A DNA stretch of 64,000 nt from Miscanthus floridulus (lineage: Eukaryota; Streptophyta; Magnoliopsida; Poales; Poaceae): NCBI RefSeq assembly GCF_019320115.1, contig NC_089581.1:68428485-68492484 (forward strand), read 5' to 3'. A model generated the notes under the pieces. That model saw only the letters and a list, made by a program, of their open reading frames with translations, did no database searches and was not told the origin of the DNA. Position 1 is the first letter of the stretch; every line of letters starts with the position of its first letter. Position numbers and translations under genes: made by a program. Shown piece by piece: positions 36,360 through 47,297 of this stretch.

Positions 36360-37483
36360 TTTACTCTAAGTCATGGTCATTAATTAGTTTGATGAGTTTA
36401 CTGTAACATCATTAACGTGAAATTCTAGATCTACTCTGCCTCCATGCCAAACACCCCCTTGTGCGCTTCCCTTTGTTGCCTACTACTACCATTTTACTTG
36501 TGCAAGTGTGTTTCCTTTGTTCGGTGGAGACAATTCATTTGTATATTGTTCCACTTGACACCTATTTAAATGACTTCTCGCCGCTACCTTATCTTATTTC
36601 TATACTTCTGTCGCTCCCTCCCCATATGGGTGGAGAGTACGTCGTTGTCTCGGTTGTGCTACCGGAGGCTCTAGGGAAATTAAAGGAGAGAGCACTCATC
36701 TTTGGGCAAGCTTAGTACTGAGCACTCATCTTTGGGCGGGCTTACTACTCATATGCTTTTAGCAGTTATCCTCTCCACACTTGATTAGGTACCCAGCGTT
36801 TACCATAGACACGACATACACAAAGGTGCATCTCTCTCTTCCTTTAGCATGCATTCTCACTATCGTGTATACTGTGTGTACTGGTGGACCTGTTTTCTCT
36901 TGCGTTACAATATACTTATTATTTATCACTGATTATTCTTATTAAGAATTTATCATTGATGTTTACACAGATTTAATTACTCGGTTTCAGTTGATCTGCC
37001 AAAAACTGTCTTAGCATTACCATACACTGTTTCCAGCCTAATTTTTCACCGGCTCTACATACGAGCTGGTCACACTGCCACAGTATGTAAAATCTGAGAG
37101 CACTACATGCAAAACATTTCTGATCACAGGAAGATCTCATGCTAAAAAGAGACGTCTTTTTGCCGATTGTTCACAAGATTTTTTTTTCAAGAGACATACT
37201 TTACTCAGATTGTTCAGGGAGTTTTTTTCCTATTGCCTTAGTATACTAGACCACCTCAAGTACAAAGAGAAAATTAGAATGACACGAGCAACAGCTCATG
37301 TCTGATAATTTTGGCAGTCAGATCTTTTAGTTCTGTACATCTGCTCCAGCGCAAGTCCCCTTCGGCTGATGAACTCCCTCCCCTCTGTTGATACAGAAGT
37401 AATTTGTGTCAGATAACGAAGAGGCCGGGGTTGTGTTTTACCTATTCAATGCACAGCAAATAGCAATGTAGCCAGCGCCGGAC
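36360..37483. other. Flank of the TBP pseudogene, no further gene recognised
   Basis: The part nearest the TBP stop (about 37300-37483) is probably its 3' intron and UTR on the minus strand, because a good splice donor (ATG|GTAAGT) overlaps the stop codon. The remainder shows nothing I recognise. Confidence 0.4.
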
Positions 37484-37611
37484 TTACCATTTCTGACATT
37501 TCCTGTACTCAGTTAGCACGGGGTAAATGTTCTCAAAAGCAGTATATATCTCTTCCCGCACCTTGGCTCCAGTGAGAACGATCTTGCCAGAGAAAAAAAA
37601 AACCCGGAAAC

Positions 37612-38235
37612 AGGATCTTTGCCGTGTGTCCAAGGCACACGATGAAGCCCAAAAAACACTCGGTAAAGGCTTTGCCAAATGTTATACTCGGCAAACATCA
37701 CACGGCGTACACAGTGATGGCAAAAGTTTATTTGTCGAGTGTTTTTTATCAGGCACTCGGCAAAGACGTTGTCGAGTGCTGAAACCAATGCTTGACAAAA
37801 AAAAAGTAACGTGACGACACGGAGATGGTCACGACGTGTTTGCCGAGTGTCTAACAGCCTTAGCACTCGACAAACATAACCTTGTTTGCCGAGTGCCCCA
37901 GCCCTGACACTCGGCAAATAATGCATGTTTGTCGAGTGTCCCGGCCCCGACACTCGGCAAATAATTCATGTTTGCCGAGTGTCACATCCCGGACACTCGG
38001 CAAAGACTGGCCATTCCAGACCCAGCTTTTGGTCTCTTTGCCGAGTGTCCAGGCGCTGACACTCGGCAAACATGCCTTCTTTGCCGAGTGTCACAGCGCA
38101 GACACTCGGCAAATAAGTCATTTTAGCCCTAGAATGCACATATTTTTGCCACGTGTCCGCTTTGCCGAGTGTATTTTTCATGGCACTCGGCAAATAGCCC
38201 TTTTGCCGAGTGTAACACTCGGCAAAAGCTGCCAT
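37612..38235. repeat. CACTA-1 left subterminal repeat array
   Basis: About ten copies of TTTGCCGAGTGT or its reverse complement CACTCGGCAAA, mostly in inverted pairs 25-40 bases apart. In CACTA elements such arrays are the binding sites of the TNPA-type protein. Frames through this array are artefacts. Confidence 0.85.
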
Positions 38236-38744
38236 ATATAACCAGTTTATTTGATTCGGTCACAGCCACGTACCATATTTAAATAAACATCACATCATCA
38301 CAAATGCAAATGAACTTCACAATCATAAATGCAAATAAACCTTAGAATCACAAGTACATAGTTCCCGGTCGCTCTCTAGCCTCATCAGAAATGCAAATAA
38401 GCTACGACCACGGTGACCACTGTGATCACTATCGGTCATAAGGCTCATTCAATGCCATAGATTGATTCTGCACAAAGGAGAAGAGATAAAATCATTAACA
38501 GTGATTGAGAATGAAACATACAAGTATTAGAAATAAACTAGCAACTAGAAAAAGTGATTAATTCTGTGGAAACTAAAAGTAGCTAAGTTACAGCGATTGA
38601 GAACGAAATAGTGATTACAAGGTTAACTACAAACTAGAAATAAACGAGAAATTAGAAACTATAAACATACACACATCATAAAAGAGAAAAGATTGATTCT
38701 GCATAAACTAGAAACGGTGATTATAAGGTTGTGAAGTGACTAAC

Positions 38745-38965
38745 AATGCATGAAACGGTATTTAGAGCAGGTTGAGGAGGAGGGGTTGGCATCGGTGGCG
38801 GAGGTTGACCGATTGCACCGTAAACACACCTCATATATTCAAACATCTACAGCCGCTCTGCCTCCATCCTCTGCCGCTCTGCCTTCATCCTCTATCGATC
38901 TGCCTCCATCCTCGCCTCTAGCTCCTCCCGGTGTCTTGTTTCTTATTCTAGCTGAGTCTACAATA
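38745..38965 (-). pseudogene. C-terminal exon of the CACTA-1 TNPA-like gene
   Basis: On the minus strand the frame reads RHREELEARMEADR*RMKAE, then QRMEAERL*MFEYM, then a proline-rich tail. It is a Glu/Arg/Met-rich coiled coil of heptad-like repeats found at the end of TNPA-like CACTA proteins. Two TAG stops stand where CAG (Gln) fits the repeat pattern. CACTA-2 is inserted upstream of this exon. The matching upstream exon is at 53121-53182. Confidence 0.6.
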
Positions 38966-39049
38966 TTTTATCCCAATGTTATAGATACATACCCAGGCTG
39001 TCCAAAAAATATGGATAATTCGAAACAAATATGGTCACTACTACATGAT

Positions 39050-39262
39050 GGACTTGTTGTCCCGGACGGTAACGGCCTTTAGTCCCGGTTACCGCGCTGG
39101 GACAACGATCCCGGGACTAAAAGTGAAACCTTCAGTCCCGGGTCATCGAGCCGGGACTAAAGAGGGACCTTTAGTCCCGGTTGGTGTTACCAACCGGGAC
39201 TAAAGACCCTCCAGCCGAGCATACGTGGCCGCACCCTTTAGTCACGGTTGGTAACCCCAACC
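39050..39262. repeat. CACTA-2 left terminal motif array
   Basis: TTTAGTCCCGG and CCGGGACTAAA alternate as inverted pairs. One pair (39169-39206) forms a near-perfect hairpin with a short GTGTTA loop. Equivalent arrays are at 44437-44675 and 52690-52940. Confidence 0.9.
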
Positions 39263-39531
39263 GGGACTACAGGTTCCTTTTTTGTTTAATTTGTTTTCAG
39301 TTCAGTTACACATATTTGTTTAATATATAATATGTTTTTATGTATGTATTCTACGCTGCTAATATAAATACACGCATGCATATAATTACATCTAATTCTC
39401 ATCTCGAGCATTATTATATTCGAATAAAGTATGAAACTATATATATTATAGATATATATGTATATATACAACACTTTCATAATCTTGTTCTCGAAAATAA
39501 CGAGATCAATAAACATTTAATTTACATCATT

Positions 39532-42500
39532 AGTTCCTTAGGATCAAAGTAGAATTCGCCGTTGGGATTTAGCACTTTTTCTAGAAGATATCCTGCTATT
39601 GACTCTTGAACTGCTTTCAGATGGTCTTTTTGCATGACCCTTCGTTTCAACCATTCAGTCTTGCATTTGAAATAAAAGGAAAAGTATTAATACATATATA
39701 TATATATATTCATTTAAAAATAAATAAAAAAATTGATATATACGTACTCTGAGGACATCTTCAGGAGTTCTTCTTATGTGTATGGTGATAAATTCACAAA
39801 CGTAGTATCCACACAAGTTATTACTTGGTTGCTGCCACAAACACCACTGTACGAGAAGAAGATTATTCTCATCATCTCACACGTAAATTGAAGTACGATA
39901 TAGTAATTAAACACGTGGGGAAGTATATATAGTACAACTTACTGGTATTTCAACTACATTAAGTGGTGCCTTGCAATCCTTGCGGTGTTGCCGAATAAAC
40001 TCTTTCCAAACCCTGTGTGACCAATAATGTACGATCGTTAATAAATTATGGCAAAGTCTATTCAATAATAATTGTGAGCAAGAGATCAAAATTACCCCTA
40101 GATAATGTCTATCATATCTTGGTATAGTGCCCGCTCTTTTCTCAATGAGTCCAAGATTACTAACCGACTTGAGTTTAACTCAATGACAATGAGTATCCAG
40201 TGAAACCTACATTGGTTTATACACACACGTACATGCATATAAGTTGTATTGATATTACATAAAATATGTAGACTACATTATTATTAACACTTACTCAAAG
40301 TTGTACGGGAAAAGTATTGTTGTCTTATCGTGCTGCTTCACGAAGAACTTCATGATATTCGTCTGTGCTTTAGATACCCTGTGCTCCTTGACAATAATAT
40401 CAGTTTTGAATACGATATAAGGATCAATGAAGCCAACACTGGTGTCTTGTATTCTTTGGAGCTCTAACATCTGGAATTTGTATATAAATATAAGTTACAT
40501 GTGAGGATAATTATATACACGTATGTATGGAAGTGAGTTTATTAAATAAAAGTAAGAATCACTTACAAACAAAAGGAGCTAATGATTGATTTATCCAAAG
40601 TGTCCAAGTGGTATAGTGGATGCAATTCTTCGAAACTAATATGTAAGATGTCATCGCCACGGAAGTAATGATGGTCTCTAAATCTGACAAAGATCCACTG
40701 CTCACCCCTGCCACACGCCTGCATGTACCACTTGTTGAGCAAGTACATTTGTGTACCCAATTCATTCAGAGCCGCAGGGTTGTACAGACTTTTGCCAAAT
40801 TTATAAGTCTTCCAGGTATCAACTTCTAGGTTCTGGATTGGAGCTTTGCCCATCAATTGATCCAAGGTTAAACCAGTTTGTTCAAAAAAAGCATTAAGGT
40901 CTTGAACCGACACTTCTCCAGAGTTGTCTAGTCGATAGACTTCTATGTTGGAACCATATTCATTAGCAACAACAAGATTTTGCATTGGTTGCTTCTGTTG
41001 TTCGAGCTATGGTTCATCCTTCCCTGATGCTCTTTTCCTTTTCTTATGTGCATCATGTGACTTCACGACGGAGCGGTCATAGTCTGATAGTGGCGGAGGC
41101 TTACAAACTTCAAGCATCTTTTTTTTGTGAGCTTCGACCTTCTGCCTCAGTTGATCTCGTGGTATGTAAAAGTACGACTTCTCCTTAAGCTTCGCTTGTC
41201 TCTGCTTTTGGATATCTATAAAAAAATCTTTCGCTTTTTTGTCTTCTTCAGCTGCTATTTGCTCATCAGTCTTTTCAGAAAGTATTTCTTGAGAAATAAC
41301 TTTTTTTTGGGGTCTTCTTTGCCGCTGGGACCTTAGACATCTTTGTAGTGCGTCGCTGTGGAGGGGGTGGGGGTGGTGTTGGAGATCAGCGTGGAGGCGA
41401 TGAGGCCGGTGTTGGAGTCCAGCATGGAGGCGTTGGAGATCGTTGTGGAGGCGGTGGGGCCGGTGTAGGAGTTGGAGATCGTTGTGGAGGCGATGGGGCC
41501 GGTGTAGGAGTTGGAGATCGTCGTGGGGATGAAGTCGTCTCGCCCCCCGTGACGCTGTGATGAGATGGGGAATGAATGATTGGGCTAGGCTGGGGGAGAC
41601 CCTGCTACAAAAACAAGCTGTGGGTCAATTATTTTTGAAGCCAATATAAAATTAATGGAAAATAATATTTCATTCACTTTTATTCGTATCTAGGGTGAGG
41701 TAGGGGAAGCGGTGGCGCCCCAGGAATGATGATGAAGCATTTGCGCCATTGAATAAATGTCTTCTCTGCCTCTCCTAGTGTCTTCTCCCCATCACCGCCT
41801 TCAATATCAAGAGGAACATTGATGTAACCTTTGAGCACTCTATCGACCGAGATGCTAGCATATCCAGGTTGAATAACTGACCCATGGATTCTTGGTGTCT
41901 TTGTTCAGTCTATTGGAGATACAACCCCGACAGCCACCATGATTGATGCATTATTACCATTTGGAATGTGCAGCTCACATGTTGTTAGAGGCTCGGTAAT
42001 GTCATCAACAGGGAAGTGCAACCCAGCGTCACCTTGAATAACTGGCAGCTCCGTGGAAGCACAACTACTTTTCATCTGACCAACAGGGCTAATGGTGACT
42101 CCCGGTGTTGATTGTGATTGCATTTGACTCATTGCTAGCTGCACTTGCCTCTTGATCTCCTCCTGCATTCTTGCCTCAAGAGATTTTTCTCGTTCACATG
42201 ATTCAAGCAATGCTTGTCGTGACTCATTAACAAATTGCTCCAATACACGGATTCGGTCTACCTCCTCATCCTTCTTTCTTTGGTAGCTTCTATAGGTATC
42301 CTTGTCTGCTGGGAATGCTTGTAGCCATGGAACTGCCCTATAGCCTCTTATTTGACCACCGTGTTCGAGATTCTCTAGGGCATATGTCAATTCATCATTT
42401 TCTCTATTGGGCTTGAAAACACCACTATTAGCTTCTTCCCTAGCATGAGCTAGTCTCCGTGTTGCTCTCTCAATTTTTTGGCCAAAAATTAGCTTGCCAG

Positions 42501-43448
42501 TGTCTGGGTCTAGGCTTCCCCATGAGCGTAGAACCAATTCTTCATGCGTTGAGGCCAGTTCTTCTCTATTGTTTCAGGTATGATTCCCTTGGTAGTAATC
42601 TCTGCTTCTAGGTTCTGCCACTTCGAAAAAGCACTCCTATAACCACCTAATCCCATGCGATGATGGTATTGCTTCTGTTGGGCATTCTGCTGATTCCTCA
42701 TCACACGTTCCTCACTCTCTTGAGATGTCTTGTATTGTACGAAGTCATTCCAATGGGACTCCAACTTGACAAACGCCTTAACATTGAAATTCGATGTTTC
42801 ATTCTTCAAGATAAACTTTTTATACAATGTCTTCTTCCAACTCTGGAACAATATTGCCATCTTCTTCATTGTCCAATCCCTCACTAGCTCCTTCAAAGCA
42901 TCATCTGCTTGTAATGTGAAATGCTGAGTGATCTCTCTCCAAGCTAGGTTCTTGTCATGATCAGATACAAAACTAACATTAGGAGCGGATATCTTCTGCT
43001 TCCATTCACGAGCACTAACTGGGATCCTATCCCTTACAATGAACCCACATTGATTGACATATGTCTGAGCATGTGGTCCTAATGGTTTGCCGGTGTCAGT
43101 GTCGAATTCTGATATTATGAAACGGCCCTCTAATGGCTTTTTTGGCCCTCGGACTTTCCTACTCTTGCCGGTGGTTGATGTAGATCCAGAGACCGGCTAC
43201 ATGAGTAGAAACACAATGATTAACAACAAATATACGTATGCATGCATCTATAAAAGATGATAGATAATCGAATATACCTCGCCAGTATTTTCTTACACGA
43301 CAATTTGTTGATCTTCAACCACCGAGATATTTAGGATATCCTCATAATCAGCAAAGTACTGACTCATGTCATCTACATCCGCATTGGTGCCGGCATTGAT
43401 AATATCCGCCATTATGTCATCATTCAAGTTATCATCCGGAGCAGCCAT
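39532..43448 (-). pseudogene. CACTA-2 second gene: TNPA-like region fused to an Ulp1/C48-type cysteine peptidase
   Basis: Exon 1 (43448-43278, MAAPDDNLNDDIMADI) is joined by GT/AG to exon 2 from 43196, which holds the plant transposase (Transposase_24-like) region (WREITQHF..., FVKLESHWNDFV, YRSAFSKWQNLEAE, NWFYAHG) and a Gln/Glu-rich coiled coil. Exon 3 (41601-40567) has an SPTPTPAP repeat, a Lys-rich segment and VQDLNAFFEQTGLTLDQLM. Later exons encode the peptidase: DTSVGFIDPYIVF, then HWILIVIELNSSRLVILDS, then VWKEFIRQHRKD, then WQQPSNNLCGYYVCEFI, ending at TAA 39532. The His and Asp are 17 residues apart and the Cys about 50 further on, matching Ulp1-type deSUMOylases. A one-base loss in a C run (42518-42521), a shift near 41285 and several TGA/TAG codons break it. 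Confidence 0.85.
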
Positions 43449-44424
43449 TTGTATCTTCAAGATAACACATAGATAGAATTACTATGGCACATAACATAAG
43501 TACATGTGATAACACATATAGAATTACTAAATCCAATTAAATATAATAACACATAATATTTCATAAGGATAAACAATAATAAGGTATAGGCTTTGGAATC
43601 GAATCAAAAACACTTTCGATCCAAAAACATGGAAATAAGTACATGTATATATACACATAGAATGATACAATTTTCTCTCTCTCTCTCTAAACACATAGAA
43701 TAAGTGCATATGTATATATCTCTAGATATGCATGTGATAACACATAGAATATCTCTCTAGATACAATTTTCTCTCTCTCTTAACACATGGAAATAATTAA
43801 GTACATGTATATATACACATAGAAATAATTAAGTACATATATATGTATACATATAGAATCTCTAGATAGAATTAATTACTAAATCTAATTAAACCTAACA
43901 TATATATATAGATAGAATTACTAAATCAAAATTAAATCTAACACATATATAGAGAGAGATAGAATAATAATTACTAAATATATCAAAAACTATAATAAAA
44001 ACTATCTAAATAATTATCTAAATAAAGTACTAATTAAATTTTAATACATTTAAATCTAATTAACATATATAAAAAACTATCTAAAAACTAAGAATAAACT
44101 ACTAATTAAATTTTAATACATTTTAATCTAACATATATATCAAACACTACCTAAAAACTATCTAAAAAACTATCTAAAAAAGTATCTAAAAAATATGGCC
44201 GAGCGCTAGCTGCAGGCTAGGGGCGGATGGCCATGGCGGGCGTGCTGGCCGGCCACGGGGTCGAGCTGAGCCGTGCGAGGACGACGTACGGCAGAGACAA
44301 TCTCGATGGTCGCCGGGCGGGGCTCGACGACGAGGCCAGGCGGGGGTAGACGACGACGGCGACGCGACAGAGACGAGATCGACGTTGTAGATCGAAAAGT
44401 AGAAGATGAACAGAGGAACCATTC

Positions 44425-44434
44425 GATATATATA
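44425..44434 (-). promoter_or_regulatory. TATA box of the CACTA-2 second gene
   Basis: On the minus strand CCTATATATATCGAATGG lies immediately downstream of the internal TTTAGTCCCGG array and about 980 bases upstream of the ATG at 43448. A GC-rich leader (44400-44200) follows. Confidence 0.5.
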
Positions 44435-44436
44435 GG

Positions 44437-44675
44437 CCGGGACTAAAGATCCTTTAGTCCCGGCTGGTAAGCCGAACCGGGACTAAAGGTCAGTTCCGGT
44501 TCGGCTTACCAGCAGGAACTAAAGGATCTTTAGTCCCGGTTGGTGTTACCGACCGAGACTAAAGGTATTTTTGGGCGGACAAGTCCACCTAACCCTTTAG
44601 TCCCGGCTCAGCTTACCAGCCGGGACTAAAGGATCGTTAGTCCCGGTTCCTGGCCTGGGCTGGGACTGAAGGTCT
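44437..44675. repeat. Internal copy of the CACTA-2 terminal motif array
   Basis: At least seven TTTAGTCCCGG / CCGGGACTAAA words in both orientations lie in the middle of the element, between its two genes. The spacing and inverted pairing match the terminal arrays. Confidence 0.9.
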
Positions 44676-45084
44676 GAAAATTTTGACAGCCCACCAAAGT
44701 AATTGGAAATGCCTGGGATTTTGATTTTGTTCTCCTTGTTTAATACTAATTAATTCTATAGCAACTTAAATACTTTGCAATATTTATTTTAAAAATACTA
44801 TTGATTAAATAATTATTTATTGTAAATAGAAAAATTTTGTAACCTAAAGTTTTTAATTTCTTTTATGAATATAGAATATAAATGTTACTAATACTAAGTA
44901 TTTTGTTAATGCAAAAATATATTTGTAACTTAAAATTAATAAAACTAATATTATTCAATAGGAAATTTATTATCACATTATTGTAACGTCAATGTTTCAA
45001 TTTTTTCTCGGTTTTTTTACCAAAATGACAGGAAATTTTTGTTAAACCTATAAAAATAAAGAAAATATAGTATTTTTGTTCTAC

Positions 45085-47290
45085 AACTTTTTTAAATGAA
45101 AAAATGACCTATATAAGGATTGTAGACCTTGATGAGTTGAACAAACTTAATATTCAAAACTTTTCAATTTGAGACAATCTAGGGTTCCGAAAACTAGTTT
45201 GTAGGTGTCGAAATTTAAAAATCACAAATTTGAATCATCTAAACTTTCTCAAATGGAAAGTTGACCAAAACAACAATATTATATCTCGATGATCTGAACA
45301 AACTTGGTATTCAAAACTTTTCAATTTGAGATAATCTAGGGTTCCGAAAACTAGTTTGTATGTGTTGAAATTTAAAAATCACGAATTTGAACCATCCAAA
45401 CTATCTCAAATGGAAAGTTGACCAAAACAACAATTGTAGATCTTGATGATTTTAACAAACTTGGTATTCAAAACTTTTCAATTTGAAGTCATTTAGAGTC
45501 CATAATACTAGAGTCAAAGTGTTGTTTTTTCATTTGACCAAATTTGACTTGGTCAAACTTGCTCAAATGAGACACTAAATGACCTCAGATGAAAAATCTC
45601 TAAATACTAAGTTTGATCATCTTAGCAAGATCTAAAATTGTTATATAGCTTATTTTCTCATTTGAGAAAGTTTTATCAAACACTAGTCATAAATTCTTTA
45701 ATCCCATATAGACTTTTTAAAACTATGTCACATACTTGTGAAATTTGAACTACATTTTACTCAAACTTTCTCAAATGAAAAAATGGCCTGTATAAGGATT
45801 GTAGATCTTGATGAGCTAAACAAACTTGGTATTCAAAACTTTTCAATTTGAGACAATCTAGGGTTCCGAAAACTAGTTTATAGGCGTTGAAATTTAAAAA
45901 TCATAAATTTGAACCATCCAAACTATCTCAAATGGAAAGTTGACCAAAACAACAATTGTAGATCTTGATGATTTTAACAAACTTGGTATTCAAAACTTTT
46001 CAATTGGAAGTCATTTAGAGTCCATAATACTGGAGTCAGAGTGTTGTTTTTTATTTGACCAAATTTGACTTGGTTAAACTTGCTCAAATGAGACACTAAA
46101 TGACCTCAGATGAAAAATCTCTGAATACCAAGTTTGATAATCTCAGCAAGATCTACAATTGTCAAATAGCTCATTTTCTCATTTGAGAAAGTTTTATCAA
46201 ACACTAGTCAAAAATTCTTGAATCTCAGACTTTTTAAAACTATGTCACACACTTGTGAAATTTGAACTACATTTTGTTCAAACTTTCTCAAATGAAAAAT
46301 GGCCTATATAAGGATTGTAGATCTTGATGATCTGAATAAACTTGGTATTCAAAACTTTTCAATTTGAGACAATCTAGGGTTCCGAAAACTAGTTTGTAGG
46401 CGTTGAAATTTAAAAATCACAAATTTGAACCGTCCAAACTATCTCAAATGGAAAGTTGACCAAAACAACAATTGTAGATCTTGATGATTTTAACAAACTT
46501 GGTATTCAAAACTTTTCAATTTGAAGTCATTTAGAGTCCATAATACTAGAGTCAAAGTGTTGTTTTTCATTTGACCAAATTTGACTTGGTCAAACTTGCT
46601 CAAATGAGATACTAAATGACCTCAGATGAAAAATCTCTGAATACCAAGTTTGATCATCTCAACAAGATCTACAATTGTTACATAGGTCATTTTCCTATTT
46701 GAGAAAGTTTTATCAAACACTAGTCACAAATTCTTGAATCTCATATAGACTTTCTAAAACTATGTCACACACTTGTGAAATTTGAACTACATTTTGTTCA
46801 AACTTTCTCAAATGAAAAAATAGCCTGTATAAGGATTGTAGATCTTGATGATATGAACAAACTTGGTATTCAAAACTTTTTAATTTGAGACAATCTAGGG
46901 TTCCGAAAACTAGTTTGTAGGCGTTGAAATTTAAAAATCACAAATTTGAATTATCCAAACTATCTCAAATAGAAAGTTGACCAAAACAACAATTGTAGAT
47001 CTTGATGATTTTAACAAACTTGGTATTCAAAACTTTTCAATTTGAAGTCATTTAGAGTTCATAATACTAGAGTTAAAGTGTTGTTTTTTCATTTGACCAA
47101 ATTTGACTTGGTCAAATGAGACACTAAATGACCTCAGATGAAAAATCTCTGAATACCAAGTTTGATCATCTCAGCAAGATCTACAATTTTTACATAGGTC
47201 ATTTTCCCATTTGAGAAAGTTTTATCAAACACTAGTCATAAATTCTTGAATCTCATATAGACTTTCTAAAACTATATCACAACAGTGCAT
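45085..47290. repeat. About 518-bp tandem repeats inside CACTA-2
   Basis: AGGATTGTAGAYCTTGATGA marks unit starts at about 45116, 45795, 46311 and 46832 (spacings 679, 516, 521). The first unit has an extra internal copy of about 160 bp. The last unit ends at the stop codon of TNP2. Units are AT-rich, contain no ORF and differ by scattered substitutions. Confidence 0.9.
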
Positions 47291-47297
47291 CGTTGTA

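Noticed and set aside
37484..37678. A short independent 64-residue protein
   Set aside because: Its first half is CACTA-1 terminal sequence and its second half the TBP C terminus. It is a chance fusion at an insertion junction.
41348..41560. Plus-strand Gly/Val-rich frame as a glycine-rich protein
   Set aside because: It is the complement of the SPTPTPAP repeat of the minus-strand CACTA-2 gene.
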